64,000 bases of DNA from Epiperipatus broadwayi. Its lineage: Eukaryota > Onychophora > Udeonychophora > Euonychophora > Peripatidae. The translations under genes were made by a program, and so were the position numbers. The stretch spans positions 8,404,499-8,468,498 of the forward strand of contig JAQFVV010000012.1 of NCBI GenBank assembly GCA_028023455.1, read 5' to 3'. The notes under the pieces are model-generated. The model was not told the DNA's origin. It saw only the letters and a list, made by a program, of their open reading frames with translations, and ran no database searches. Position 1 is the stretch's first letter; the number at the start of each line of letters is the position of its first letter. This document shows, in pieces, positions 45,636-60,032 of this stretch.

Positions 45636-48576
45636 ATTTCATAATTCATAATTATAGAAAAGAATAGCAGTAATTTGATTACTTAAATTTAAAATTATTA
45701 AATTTTTATGAAGTACAATTTAATAATAAAATACAACTAACTATACCTATAAATTTTGTATACAATATTTAGATATTCTAACCTTTAAAGAAATATAATA
45801 AAAAAAACGATGATACTTATAATGAAAAACTAATAATCATCTGTTTGGGCTCAGCTCAATGGTGATTAGCTCACTGTCACTTTTGCTACAGAGACATCAA
45901 TTAAGATAAGAGGAAATTTCTAAACAATAATAATATGCATAATTATGGAACAAATAAATAAGTGGAAGAGGAAAAACTTCACTCTTGCCTATATAACACT
46001 TTTAAAATATAAATTTTCCCTATCAAAATATATTCTCTGAGTAATAAATAATTTGCACTTAAAGCAACATCTGAAAATCTTTATATCCATTTAAAATATC
46101 ATAAATAGCAAATATTCATCAGCAAAGTATTTAATATCATGATTTAATCTACTCTACTCTTGTAGAGTATAAATGCAATGTACTTTTCTAATAGTGCAAT
46201 AAATAATCATGAATTTCTTTTGCTACCACTAGAGTTATAATATAAATGAATTGATTAAAGGTTAATAATATAATGAATAATAATCTCAGGGTTCTTCTTG
46301 TTAATTTTTAAAAAGCATATGGTTGCATTGTGTTGCCAAATAAATGACTGACATCCTGGTAGACTCTAGGAGACATACACTTCCCTTATAAGCTAATGTA
46401 TCCTAATCTACTATAACAACAATAATCATTACATAAAGAAGTATTTAATCTGCTTGACAATTGCATAAATGAATTATATAAAATTAGAAAATTGTAGCTC
46501 TTTACCCAATATATCACTTGAAATAATAGAAAGAAAGGACACCTTTTATATCTTTTTACTACCCCATTAACAACACAATAAAATAAGCAATTTTGATTTT
46601 TGTATGTTATTAATAAATAAATAAATAATATGCAGTCTGGAAAATGGATCAAATAATCCAAAGCAAAAATAAATAAATATTTATTTCTTTTGACTACAAT
46701 TCCATCTTGGAATTGAAGCATTTATGGAATATCTACATTTTTAGTAACATTGAAATATTGGATCTGCATAAAAAATTTGATCATCTGATTTATCAAGATT
46801 TCTGTTATAAATAAGGATTGTGAACACAAGACAAATTTCATATAGAAAAACAGAAACTAGATTTAAATAATAACAATGCATTTATTAACATATAAATACA
46901 ACATAAGCAAAATTCATTTACAGTATTATCGGTAGTTATATGCCAAACACAAATGCTGTTAAAATATATGGTAGGATACTATCATAGATAGTACATCATA
47001 ACCTCACTAACAAGCAATCTATAGGTTTTAAAAATATTTACTTGGTGGAAATATTAATTTAACATTTTGCTAACTTATTTTATAATTAACCTGGCTATAT
47101 CACCCAATTTTAATAAAGGTTGGTCTAAAGAAATTAAATAACAACAGCTTAAATCATTAGCTGAGCAAAACAATTCATTTAAAATATTCCCTTATCAGGT
47201 AACAACTGACAATGCCTTCCCTTTTTTACAGATTAAACTATTGTTAACATGAATTATTCTGTGACTGGGTTTGTATAAACAAATTTATATGATGAAAATA
47301 ACTGTTATATCCAGACAAATAAAATAATATTGTCTAGCACTATTTTATTTTATTTTTAAATAAAATTTAAAGAAATGTATGGATCATTCATCAGAAGTCA
47401 TGTACACATGTATTATACTAAAGTCATGATGACATAATATTAAAATATTTAATATTAAATAACTTACTAATCCATCGGCGAAGTACTCCAGATGGTGAAA
47501 ACAAACAACATTGAGTATGTGCATTTCTTATAATGTTATGTGCTGAGAATAAGCATTTAAAGTTATTAATACCTTGTTGGTTTAGTTGTGGATTACTGGA
47601 AAGGCACAGTATCTCAATACAGACACTGTTTCATTTAACAAAAGTACTGCAAATAATAATGTGCACCTTGAAGTACTTCAATAACTAACTTATCATTGCC
47701 ATATCATTTGTAAAGCACAAATAACTTCACTTACCATGGTGGAAAAATATTTAATAACATCATGAGGGATGGGCTAATGAAGATAGGCTCTGCAGAGCAA
47801 ACAACATGAATAAAAGTATGGTGGATTCCAATACCTATATCTAAGGCAAAAATATTTGTGTGGACAGTCTTGTGACATAAGAAAAAGTGGAATACACACC
47901 AAAATATGGTCCTTTCATGGGGTACCTAAGCAACATTTGGAAGCAATAATAAAATATAAACACAATTCTCTCATTGAATATAAAATGTGAACAATGGGGA
48001 GAGCATCTCCATCCTGCAAAGCCCAATAAGCAAACTATCATCAAATAAAGTCTAATGCTCGAAGGTAGATATCCTAGACTAAATGATGGCAAGATAACAA
48101 AATTATCACTAATAAAATGCAAACATTAAGCAATGTCTGAAACCAACGAGTTCACAGTCAGTCAAATGACTATAAAACATTTAAAATTAAGACAATAAAA
48201 TACTAAATTAAATAAGGAATTCACATATATGCAATGAACAGAATAAAAACTTATAAATATAAAATGGACATAATAGCAAAGTAAATGTAAACACCATGAG
48301 ACTAATAAACACTCAGTTGTATTAAAATTTAACTATAAAATATATCATAGCAATTATACACATTGAACTTCTGATAAATGCATATACTGTCTGTTTACCT
48401 ATAAATAAATGAAACACTCATAAACAATACAAAGAAAATGAAATGTAAGAGATAAATATCTCTACTTGAATGAAAGGCATTACAAAATTTATCTTAAACC
48501 AGCAAATAAAATCATATGAATTTTTACCTTATAATGTGTAGGAATACCTAGACATTGTCACAAACCATTAATAGCA

Positions 48577-48579
<3 letters not shown>
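45636..48579. other. Intergenic DNA, slightly more complex
   Basis: No gene supported. From 46860 to 48550 the sequence is less repetitive than its surroundings, but I find no coding frame or splice pattern. A minus-strand AATAAA near 46880 is a weak hint of a transcript end. Confidence 0.35.
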
Positions 48580-48654
<75 letters not shown>

Positions 48655-48676
48655 CAACAACAACAACAACAACAAC

Positions 48677-48749
<73 letters not shown>
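48580..48749. repeat. (AAT)n(AAC)n(AAT)n microsatellite
   Basis: 170 bp: AAT units, about nine AAC units at 48650-48678, then AAT units again. Open frames crossing it are artefacts of the repeat. Confidence 0.97.
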
Positions 48750-48750
<1 letters not shown>

Positions 48751-51034
48751 CATGACATAGAAATATCATTATAATAAAATATAAAAATAAAAATTAAAAA
48801 TTGTATATATATATTTAAAACACCTTAGTGGAACTTTCCATAGTGAGTGGTCTGAAGAGGGTGTGAAGATTTTTCTCGGTGAGTTATCCACAGAATGAAG
48901 CATCAGTACCAATCAAACAATATTTTTTTTAAAATAAGGCACGTATGATTTCCAAATATAAGCATATATGATGAAAAAAACATTAACAAAGTTCTTAACT
49001 CTAAATTAAATAATAAGTTTGGATCCATTTGAAGAAATTGGCCAATGTAAATTAGGTAGCTAAAAAAATTTATTCAGCAACATAAAAGTGGTCCATTGAG
49101 TCATGGAGTCCATGGCTTCATCTAAAAAACTAGCAATATATTCATACTTCTTTCTTCTTGAAAAGAAACACATTTTAAAAGTAAGTTTAAATTAATAACC
49201 AAGAAAGTCATTTCGAGATATTATTTTCAGTAATTTTTTTTAAAAATTACAAGTAAGTTTAACAGTTTATAATTTAACAATGCATTTATTCAATGTTCAT
49301 TATTGTTATATCAGCAAACTATATTTTTATTAATTTTTCAAATGATTTTTTGGGTTCAAATTTATATGAAGCTTTTTTTCTTTAAAGCAATACTGAGAAA
49401 ATAAAGCATAGAACACTTCTCCTGCTTTTTTAAATTTCTTAAGCTCCTCTTTCTCATGAATATTTTTCTTTATAGTAAATTTAGGAGAAAAGAAATACAT
49501 TTTAATTTTTCCTATGCTAAAGACGACAAGTTATTAATAATTATAAAGTTCATACTGAAGAAGCATTTTATTATTTCCATTAAAATTAATACAAATTATT
49601 ATTTCTAGCATTCTATATCAGGTAGAATAAGCAATATATCTGCATATTCTTAGTTCAACTTTTTAAATAGTCAATATTTTTAAAACTTCAACTTTAATTT
49701 CTTTCTTCTAAAGATAAAGAATAATAGCACAAAGTAAATTAGTATAATGTCCTGTATAATTTTATGAATTAATATCAATGAATACATCATCTGGTTTCTA
49801 TTAAAATATGCTTTAAAATATAACTGATGAAATTGATTTATTATAATTGAACTATTTTCCCGAAGCATAATATTAGCAGTGAATATAGCTTAAATTAATT
49901 TATGATAATAAATAGCAAGATTCTCTTGAACTGGCTATCAATGCATTATAAGTTAATAAATACCAAAGTTTTAATAACTTTACACTTTAGATAACAAATA
50001 AAAATAATTATAAAAAATTATTACTTTTTAAAGTTGTAGTGACAATAGCAATCAGTCAAAAGATGATGAAAATAAAGGAGCTGATGAGGAAGATGAGCTA
50101 ATGATGAAGATGAGTCAATGATGATGAAGAGTACTGCAAACTGACCATCTTATCTTTTTATACTCTCCTTTTATCAGATGTCAAAAATCAGTGACTTTTC
50201 CTCTGAAATCATGGCCTCTGTGGTAAAAATGTCAGTTATAATAAGGTACTAATTAGTAATAATTATGTAATTTTGATCTAGATAATTTTTAAAAATTCAT
50301 GTGATTCAACGTTTAAGTTGAAGAAAAAATCAAACTTAACTATCTTTTATTAATTAATAAAAATTAAAATAAGATAATAAATTATATTCTACTATTTTTA
50401 ATACAAAATGTTACCTTTTCTTAAACTTAAATTTATCAGAAATTCTTATTTAAAAAAATTAACCCTCAATTTACTAAGTTTAATAAAATATTTAATTTAT
50501 TAAGTAAAATTAAATATATTGGCAATTTAAACCAAGAACCAAAAATTCACACATGCAAATCAACTCACACACATGTTTAGAGGAAATTACATTTTTCTAA
50601 ATTAAATTTATCTTAATAATTGACTTAAGTTTCTTTAAACAATTAAAATTATTTAACTAAATCAATGAGCTTTATTTAAAGATATATTTTTAAAATTTAC
50701 TAAATAAGAATTTGATTTGATTGATTAATTAGTCTGCCTACAATTAAATAATTACTTTTGACACTAATAAATTATCTGTTAATATTTTTAAACTTTATTA
50801 TAACGTTAGCACTGTTTTAGCTTTCTTTATTAATAAAGTAGGTGTAAATTAAATAACTTTTAATCTAAAGCATGCATATTTTTAATACAAAAATTATATA
50901 TTTGTTACAGCTTTTTTAATTTATTAAATATTATCTATTTTATACTCATAATGTATTAAATAAGTAAAACTATTAGTTTATAAGAGTTAGACAACATACT
51001 TTATACAAGATAAAGTTATTACCTTCTTTTTCTC
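48750..51034. other. AT-rich intergenic DNA
   Basis: Nothing supported. At 50055-50110 a short acidic frame (DDENKGADEEDE) comes from GATGA-rich sequence. Confidence 0.45.
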
Positions 51035-51048
51035 TTTATTTATTTATT

Positions 51049-51147
<99 letters not shown>

Positions 51148-51148
51148 T
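51035..51148. repeat. (TTTA)n followed by (TTA)n microsatellite
   Basis: About six TTTA units lead directly into about 30 TTA units with no interruption. Confidence 0.97.
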
Positions 51149-53491
51149 TACAATAAAGTAGCTCAATTTTTGAGTTGAACAATTTGATAAAGACAATGTG
51201 CAAAAGCACAGGTGTTACAATATATATCTACCAAATAAATTTTCAACACCTTCCCCATCCCATTATTTCTTACATAAATTTGCCCCCTTTTATCTTTTCC
51301 CCTCTGACTTTTAGACTCTTTTTTTAAAATTACAATTGAATAAACAGTTTTTAAAAAAAACTAATATTAAAACATTCAAAATTATACATACATATGCATA
51401 CATTTTACGCTCACATTTTTCTTATATACGTATATGTGTGTATTTGTAATAAAATGTCACTTAAATTTAAAATGTTCCAAGAAGCTTTTAAATAAAATTA
51501 CTTTAATACTTAAAATTTTGTCAATTGATATTTCAGGATTATAAATCTTGGTTTATTATCATAAACAACTTTATCATTATTTGCATAAATATCCGCACTT
51601 CGTTGTCTCTAACTTTGTCACCATATTTCTATTACTCTTCCCTTCTCTTTGATTAATATCACTTGTCCAAATTTCTTACACACCCATTGCATACCTAGCT
51701 CTTAAGCCAAATGCTTTAATATATATGTATAAAATAAAAGTTTTTAAGATATGTATCATAAAAAGATTAAATTTTTTTCTAATTAATCTTGATAGAACTA
51801 CAAATTTTAATAGTCAAAGACAATTCCATAAAATTATACTGCATGAAAAAGATCAAAGCTATCCAATAATATATACAATATTATTACTAGCATGCTTTCT
51901 ATAACAGTACGTGTAAGTGTTTTGTAGCCAATTTAGAAGAATAGTTAGCTTGCTAAAACATATGCATTAGGAGATTCATTTTTTATTTTTAACACATTAA
52001 ACAATCTAAAAGTGGCATGAATTGCAAGTAACTATATTTCCTTTGCAGTTTTAATCTTTTAATCATCATTAAGTATTTTTGTCAGTTTCAAACTTCTTTT
52101 AAATCACTATATTGTTTATAAATGTCCATATTCAAATTTTTATTTAATCAAAGGATACTACATGTTTTTTAATCATTAATAACACTTTCATTATTTGAGA
52201 AATAAATAGAGAACTTCTATATTTATTAATCCAAAAATAGATTTGCTTATATCCATAATTCTTTACAAATTTAATACCTTAATAAAATAATCATCTCATA
52301 AATCTGAATTTAAAATTTTTGTATTAAACAGCAAATTAAAATAGTTGTTTCTGAAGACCAAACCAAAATTTTTTCATTAATAAGTTTTCAACACATCTAT
52401 TTTTTATGCTACTTATTAATTTTAACATTGGAGCACATGATTCAGTTATACTGCAACAATCTGCATCTATGAGTAATTTTGCAAGATTAACATTTTTGTT
52501 TATTCTGATTTCTACTTATAATACAATAATAAGATACCATTGTTTTAAACATTGATGAACTCAAGTTCTCCATGGTAATTTTCTGTCTATATACTGTATT
52601 TGTGATAGTCAATTCAATGCTGTGAAAAAATTCAATAACATCATAATATTTATGTCTGCACAGTTATTACTATTATTTCCAATAATTCTGGGCAATAGAT
52701 TATTGCTCTAATCATAACAAGAATAAAAATCCACAGAAGTAAAAATTTAGTTTCATTTTGGTGCATGCAATAAAATATCCAAGGAAAGTAAAAGTTTTCT
52801 TTTTCTGAATTTTCTAAAGCAGTAAAACTAATAAAATTTATACAGAAACTATAACATACAAGTTTTAATATCATTAGTCTTTCAGCAATAAATATAATAG
52901 TTTCAAGAGTAAAAAAATCTGATGTAATCTCTTTTCATTTAATTAACTGTCTTTCAACAAAAATTTATCATAATAAATTTTGTTAAAATATCTTTCTATA
53001 GAAGATAAGTTTAGCTAAGAGCATATGTCATTCTTAAATATTGGTGGTTTCTTGGTCATAATTACTGTTTTATATTTGGGTCTGAAAAGTCTCTTAGCAA
53101 ACAAAATTACACATTTCATGTACATGTATTTTAGAAAAAAATAAAATGCTTACTTTTAATTTCATTACTACATCTTATATTGCCACAAATATCATTGTTA
53201 GGATTTCGTAAGGTAGGCATTCTTAAAGCAACTTTTGTGAATCCTTCAACATTTGAATGAGTAAAAGTACTGAACAAATTTATTATTTTTGCTAAGTGAA
53301 ACTTTAGTCACAAATCCATTTTTGAAATGTCTTATTATTGATTTATTTCCTGATGCAATATTCAACTATAATCTTTAGATTATATTGCTTTCTAAATCTA
53401 CCCCTTCACTGTTTTTTCAATGCTGAAAACATTTATGTACTCATACATACTTTCATAGAAAAAAAGAGAAAATATTGGAGTCAAAATTGTT
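51149..53491. other. AT-rich intergenic DNA
   Basis: No gene or repeat that I can support. Confidence 0.45.
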
Positions 53492-53740
53492 ATGCATGTA
53501 ATGAACAATGGGAGACTTCTTAAAAGAGTATTTTATGGTGAACTTGAGCAAAGGTTTTGTGGGAGATATTTTAAAGACATTCTAAAGAAGTGTGATGACA
53601 ATTATTTCCATTGTAAAGATATGGCAGAGAAGAGAATACATTGGAGAGCTATAATTAGACATGGTGTTGAAGTACTTCAGAAAGAAAAGATTTCTGCTGA
53701 GGAAAGTAAAAGACAACACTGTAAAGTATTAAATAAATAG
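53492..53740 (+). pseudogene. C-terminal tail of a LINE ORF2 protein (RTE-like)
   Basis: An 82-codon frame reading MNNGRLLKRVFYGELEQ, then FCGRYFKDILKKCDDN and KRIHWRAIIRHGVEVLQKEK. The order (RLPKR..yGEL, G....RykD.LK, then A.dR..WR) is the characteristic end of ORF2 proteins in RTE/BovB-type and related LINEs. The rest of the protein is absent upstream, where 53338-53490 gives no continuous frame. It ends with a stop at 53738-53740. Probably a truncated LINE insertion whose short open frame survives by chance. Confidence 0.7.
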
Positions 53741-54295
53741 AAAAATGAACCAATATGGTTTATAAATGGGCATATTTTTAGTTCACAGATTGTTTTCTCT
53801 AGTTATCACAAAACTCATTTTTAAAATAGTTTTTTTCATTCTCTCTATCTCTCTCTTGGAGTTGAAATGGTCATACTCATTTATGAGTGGTTGCTTAGTA
53901 TTTATATTAATATTAATATTAGTAATTAAAATATTGAAATATTGTTGTATAGGCACACAATTAATTGAAGAAAAATAATCAATGATATGAGAAATTAGTA
54001 GTAAAATAGCTTTAAAACAATCTAAATAACCCTATATAATAACATTTTTAAAAAAGGGCAAAAATAAGAGAAACATTACAAAAAGGAGAAGAAAAAAATC
54101 AAAAACAATATCTTATCTTCAGTAAACCTGTATCTTATCCTAAAATAAACAAAAGATACACTTCTTAATTTGGTACTGCTTATAGAATAATCGTAGTTGA
54201 TATCTTTATAGAGTAATCGTAGTTAACTCTGCATATCTGATACTTCGTAATCTATCAACAATGGATTTGACATGTTTGAGTTTAGCAGCCAAGTA

Positions 54296-54606
54296 TAACA
54301 AACTAGCCCCACTTCCGCTTCTCACAGACACCTGGGCACTCCTCTAACTCCCATCCTCACAGCCTCTGTCACAGGACTCATCCAATTAAATATTTGAGAC
54401 CCTGCGATCGCTCGCTCGATGAGGACATGCGTCTCGGACTTGCAACCAAAGACTTTTTTTGCCTTTCCCTTTTTATATGTATCCTTCCCTTTTTCACCGT
54501 GATGTTCCTGAATTTCTTTTTTCATGTAATCATTTCTTTGTTTTTAACTGTATTTGTATCTGTTTTTTTTTTTTGATGAATAAACTTTCATTACCGAGAA
54601 AAAAAA
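54296..54606 (+). mobile_element. 5'-truncated LINE, 3' end only
   Basis: Matches the 3' region of the LINE at 33249-35716 from ACTAGCCCCAC to GAATAAACTTTCATTACCGAG followed by an A-run. It keeps more CpG (TGCGATCGCTCGCTCG) than the other copy. Truncation at the 5' end and an A-tail after an AATAAA signal are signs of ordinary target-primed insertion. Confidence 0.85.
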
Positions 54607-57453
54607 ACTATGTTTACACAGGAATAAAAAAAAGGACTAACGGAGTGATGAACAGCGATGTTTACAAAAAAGATTACGCATTATAAAAATAAAAAAAATC
54701 AATAAATTAATAATATATTTAATTACTGCAATGATAAACAATCTTGTATAAAAAATATCACTATTTATTTGTAACCACCAATTTCTTATTGAAATGCAGA
54801 TAATTAAATAGTTCTATTCTACATGTATATAATAAATTACACGGTGTTATCCTATCAAAGGAGAAGTACTTAAAGTAATTTAGTTTAATAATATTATATT
54901 GGAAATAATTTTACTTGTTTTACTAAGTTTTCTCTGTTAGCCATAAATTTATCCTTTTGTCCACTTTTTTTTTGTCTTGAGTAATTTATGACATTGAATG
55001 GCTTTATTTCTGACATTTTTTTTTTTTTTAATTTTAAAAGAACAATAATCGTATTGATTTTAGATTATAATGGAATTCATTAAGAGATTTTTCCAGCTTT
55101 ATTACAAAACAAGAAGAAAATTGTCTTCAACTAATCTCCATCAAAATGTGAGATTAGTCGGTGCTTAAAATACTAATTTCTTTATTCTGTTCAAAATAAT
55201 TAAAGTTAATATGTTATAAAAAATACAGATTATATATATATTTAGCTCTTTTTTTAAAAAAATCTTTTAAAAAATAAGGATGGAATACTACCCATTCGAA
55301 TCAGAACTTTATGTTGCTGATCAAAAAAGAGTTAAATAAATACATAATATATTCTTTTATTCATTTTTTATTGAGGGATCATTTTTATCTTTTATAAGTG
55401 TGTTTGTAATTAAATGTTGAACGATATCCATCAGTTAATATTAATTGTTAAATGTTTTCAGAAAATTCGTATTCTATTTAAATTTTCTAAACTCATTTAA
55501 TTGTTAGTAATGTCAGACAGATTATATAACAAGGTTTTGTGTAGTATTCCTTTTCTCTCTTCTTCAGTACTAGCAAAGAATTCAAATCTGGAATCTTTTG
55601 ATTTTCTGAATTTTGAATTTAAAAATAGCATTACTCTAATCAACTAGGCTATTCCATCAGTAGAAGTTTTATGTACTTATTTCTTCATTTTTTTTTTTAG
55701 AACAAGCCCTTAATTATAATTACCATATCATATTGACTTATGGGATTGTTTGTCATTGGCATGTGAGCAACACCTTTAAATTTTGCTCTATGTATTTTTT
55801 CCTTTCTAGTCAATATTTTTGTCTTTTTTCAAACAAACATATGTTTATTGGTATATAGATGATGTACTACTTTACATATATATATTTTATTATTTCTAAT
55901 CATCAGTTTATGTTCTTTTAATGGCTTTTCACATTTGTTTGACATTTCTTTATGGAGTTTTAGTTTTTTGGCATTTTCAGTTTTATGTTTGTAGAGGTTA
56001 GAATTTTTTGTAGAGTGCCATAACACTTTATAAAAAAATTCTAATCTTTACAAAATCAAAGCTTGAAATGCTGGGGAAAAACTGCATGGCAGTATACCAG
56101 TTGTGCCTTATAAAAAAAAAAAAGTGGTAATAAAATAAATTGACTAATGCATGCTGGGGGGAGGAATATCAAGCTGACTAAAAATCCTCATAATGAACTA
56201 TAAAAAGAAATCTGGCTCCAAAATCAATAAGCTTCTGTTTGATGTAATATACATAAATCCTAAGATTTAAAAAAAACTTTATCGATTAGACTGATATTCC
56301 AAAGCATTAATAATTTTAATTTTATTTTATGATGACCACAGAATATATATTAATTGTATAGCTAACTATATTTTATTATATATAATCTGTATATATGTAA
56401 TGTAAATTATTTAATTGATTAATAGGAGAGAATTAAAAACTATTTTAAGAATGAGAATATTAATTTACATATAGTTTAAAATCTGTAAAGCGCATGTGCA
56501 TTAGCCTGATCGCTAATTTACAATTACAAGTGATTGTTGTTTAAATCATTCTTTTCAATTTATATTTAAAGAATCCAGAAAACAAAATTCACTTTGTCTC
56601 TTCTTTATATATACAGAATTTGTTAAATTTCTGTCTTCTTTTAAAGATAAAAAAAATGTATTAAAAATGCTACCAAAAAAAAAAAGGATTTTCTTGTAAT
56701 CTTGAAACAGTCAGAAAATATTCAAAGTCAGTGAAATAACCAGTAAATATATTAGTCATCTTAAGCATATAGTGTCTGAATAAGTGTGAAAATGTTTGAA
56801 ATACAAAATGTCCAGATATGCTATTACAAAATAAATCTTTGTTATGATCATTGTAAGTTTATATTAAACTTAATATTTTTTAAATATGATTGAGCTCATC
56901 TTGCACATGAATTGTCCCTCATATTAATTGCCATGCATTATAATTTCTTGTGAGTTTGGACTCAAAAGCAATTATTTAAATTGTTAATTTATAGTTCAAA
57001 TATACAATATTAATGGTGATGTGCTTATTAATTATTTCTTAAATTCAAGGCCATATTTAAAAGAACACTTAGGTAATTAAGTTGGAGTTATTATTAAAAA
57101 GGGATTTAGATATATAGTGGTCATTTCCTAGAATTATTATAATGAATATAGATATACCAAGATTTATATTGAACATGCATGTGGAAGTCAAATTAGACAT
57201 CTGTATGTGACTTGGCTATGGACATAAAAATAATCAAATGATTGATTTTATATTTGTGAGATCAGTACACATAGAATGAGATTTGTAATGCACTGATGAT
57301 CACAGAATTTAATGAACAGCAAGTGTATTTGATTACATAATTATATGTTATAATTTGGATTAGCAGATTAACATTTCAAGATTAATCTGGGTAAAAGCTG
57401 ACATTTTACTGAAAGTATGAGTAGTGCTATAATTTATTACACACATATATATA
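54607..57453. other. AT-rich intergenic DNA
   Basis: Nothing supported. Confidence 0.45.
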
Positions 57454-57584
57454 TATAATAGAAGTACTTTCAAAATTGATGTATGACGTATTACTTTTTG
57501 TTTACATTTGTAACGGTTTTTTCTAATACAATTTGAATCTAGTTGATAACGACTACATAGATAGTTGAAAGTACTTCTATTATA
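57454..57584. mobile_element. MITE-like element with 20-bp perfect terminal inverted repeats
   Basis: TATAATAGAAGTACTTTCAA at 57454-57473 is repeated exactly in inverse at 57565-57584. The 91-bp interior is non-coding (TGATGTATGACGTATTAC). The ends include TATA, which could be part of a TA target duplication, as in mariner-like MITEs. Confidence 0.75.
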
Positions 57585-57706
57585 TTTGTTTTTTAAAATA
57601 TTGTTTTACTGTATTAATTATTGTATTGTTTTGAATAATTATATATATTTTATTATAATTGGAATACAGACATTGATTAATAATTTACATATATATATAT
57701 ATATAT

Positions 57707-59668
57707 TGTGAGAGTACCATATGAGCCTCACCTAAAACAATTTGTGTTTCTTTGTGAATTTAACTGTGCCTATATCGAATCAACAGATATAAATAGCTTA
57801 CACCTATCTTAAGCTTTTCATGTATCAGCTATATATATAAACTAGTTAGTATTAAAAGAATAATTCTAAAAATGAATAATTCTAGTTTATTTATACACAC
57901 ACATAAATAAAATGTTTCTAACTAATAGTATTTTTTTTTTGTTAATATAAAAACTTGACATTTGACAAAGCCTTAAGTCAACATTGCATTTTTATCAGTT
58001 GAAACAAAGGAAATAAATGTTTGGGGTTCATTACAAATTGTATATGTTAAACAATAGAGAGCGTGAGTGTGATTATGTGATATTCTTGCTGAAATTAATT
58101 CAGTATAAAAACGAACTAATATTGTTATAGCAAAAATCTTCTATTTAGTTATCAAGGCAAGAACTACGTTTGTAAATTTAAATGTGTTCGAATTTAGAAC
58201 ACATTTAAGAAAAATTAAAAAAAAGAAGATTCAATATTTTAAAACCTGCTTCAAGTAATTAATTTACTGCCTTTGAATATTATAAAGAACTATAAAAAAA
58301 TAATCAGTGAATTTAACAAGGTTATAAAAGTTATCAACATCTTTGAAATGAGCTTTCAAAATATAAATTTAAGAAGACAAAAATTTATAAAGATGTTCTT
58401 TGGCTAGATAATTTATGCCAGAGATTTCTGCTGATGTTTTAAACCTGAACATGTAAATTTATTCCTACTTAATCAATGCCTAAAATATAATCGTCGTAAT
58501 TCTCATTTAAAAAGCTGCTTTAATATTGGAGTATTATATTGAAGAAGATGTTAAATATTTTACTACATAAATATTTAAAGAATGAATATCTGGATTGCCT
58601 CTTCGAAGGATGATCAATGAACTTTATGTTTCAACATTCATCATCATTTTATTTCATCTAAGGAGGGATATAAAACCACATTCTTTCTCGTCTTGGATTA
58701 CTTCATTGTATAATTTAAGAACTCTTAAACTTTATTTCCTTTGTGGATAATTATATTTACTTAGAAAAATTACTTCGTATATTAAAGTGGAGAACTGATA
58801 AGATGAACACTTTATTTTTTTTTATTTATTTAATAAAATTTAGATGTTGATATTTTGATATATACTCTGATGGAAATGACAGCTGACTAAGGTAAACGTT
58901 TTTAAATTATTTCAATTTGGAAGTAAGTTTTATTATATTCCAAATTGAATCTTACATGACAATTAACATAATATATTTTTAAACATACATAACTAATATC
59001 AGAATACATTCTATTATTAATCTAGTGTGAATGGATGTTATCTTATATAGGCATATAATACACACTGAATTATTTTAATGACACAATAGGTAGATTTATA
59101 ATGTATCATGTGTATTTATTATACGCATGATTTTAAATTATATATATATATATATGTAAATGATTACATTATTATTATTTTTTTTTGAATATTAAATAAT
59201 TTATTAGTGTATATAAGCACAGATTATAATTCTAAATTTTAATGTTTTTATGTGATAATATTTTGTTTTTTATTACTGATTAAAATGTGTTAAACTTGAT
59301 TTCAAAATTAAACAGGTCTCGTTTGTTTATTTTATTTAGTCGTTTTATAAAACCAATATTTATAAATATACATACTCATGCATATATATGTTAAATCAAC
59401 TTAGTGATTTAATATTTATAAAGAAGTTATATATAGCTTATATTAAATTTATTATTACTATGGGATATTTGTGGAAATGCCTGAAGAGAGTCGATTGCAA
59501 ATTTCTACTCTGAGCTCGAATTCCGAGAGTAATGAGGTTATTAATAGAGGAGTGAATTGGATTATATTTTAAATAACATCATCCCTGGCATTCTATAAGA
59601 AGACTCAAAGTCTGAATATAGTTAGATGCGACTTCCTCGAGTCCTGAAAAGGATCGTCCCGTTATACA
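57707..59668 (+). repeat. 5' LTR of element 2
   Basis: Starts TGTGAGAGTACC and, by the position of the primer site, ends GTTATACA. About 1,962 bp. The first 1,176 bp can be checked against 62824-64000; the rest rests on the CA end. A TATA box lies near 58669. Confidence 0.82.
58669..58675 (+). promoter_or_regulatory. Candidate TATA box in the LTR
   Basis: TATAAAA within AGGAGGGATATAAAACCACA, followed by a pyrimidine-rich stretch (TTCTTTCTCGTCTTGG) that could hold the transcript start. The right LTR has the same sequence near 63785. Confidence 0.5.
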
Positions 59669-59686
59669 TGGTGCCCATACTTAAGG
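59669..59686 (+). other. Candidate primer-binding site
   Basis: TGGTGCCCATACTTAAGG follows the LTR end directly and starts with the TGG that pairs with a tRNA CCA end. The tRNA cannot be named from the sequence alone. Confidence 0.5.
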
Positions 59687-60032
59687 CATGAAACAGTAGT
59701 TTTCCATTAGTTAAATCCATAGTTTAAAAAAAAAAAAATTATATGAGTATGTTGTGAATTGGTAAAAACACTGAATAATAAATAATAGAGACCTTGCAAT
59801 AAAATAAACCGTAATAAACAGATAAATCAGTCGCTTTAAAATAAATAAATAAATACAATTATAATTTGGGCATTAAAATATATATTATAACAACATCTTA
59901 TAAAAGTAGGAAAATAGAATTACATTTAAGGGCATAAGCACAGCATGAAATCTTATGGCATATATTAAATTATTACTTTGAAAGGAAAGTTACTTATATT
60001 TATATATAACTTTAAATTTTTTTTTTTCGTTA

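Noticed and set aside
45848-45890. CAGCTCAATGGTGATTAGCTC, similar to a tRNA D-arm
   Set aside because: No box B or acceptor stem within 80 bases.
46386-46721. 111-codon minus-strand frame with hydrophobic stretches
   Set aside because: Phe/Leu/Ile richness is what AT-rich DNA gives; no recognisable motif.
48548-48769. Long open frames of poly-Ile, poly-Tyr, poly-Leu and poly-Thr on both strands
   Set aside because: They are translations of the AAT/AAC microsatellite.
50045-50115. GATGA-rich stretch with CTGATGA as a hammerhead
   Set aside because: No GAAA partner or pairing arms; a simple repeat.
57295-57320. CACTGATGATCACAG as a hammerhead core
   Set aside because: Followed by AGAATT and not GAAA, with no helix I.
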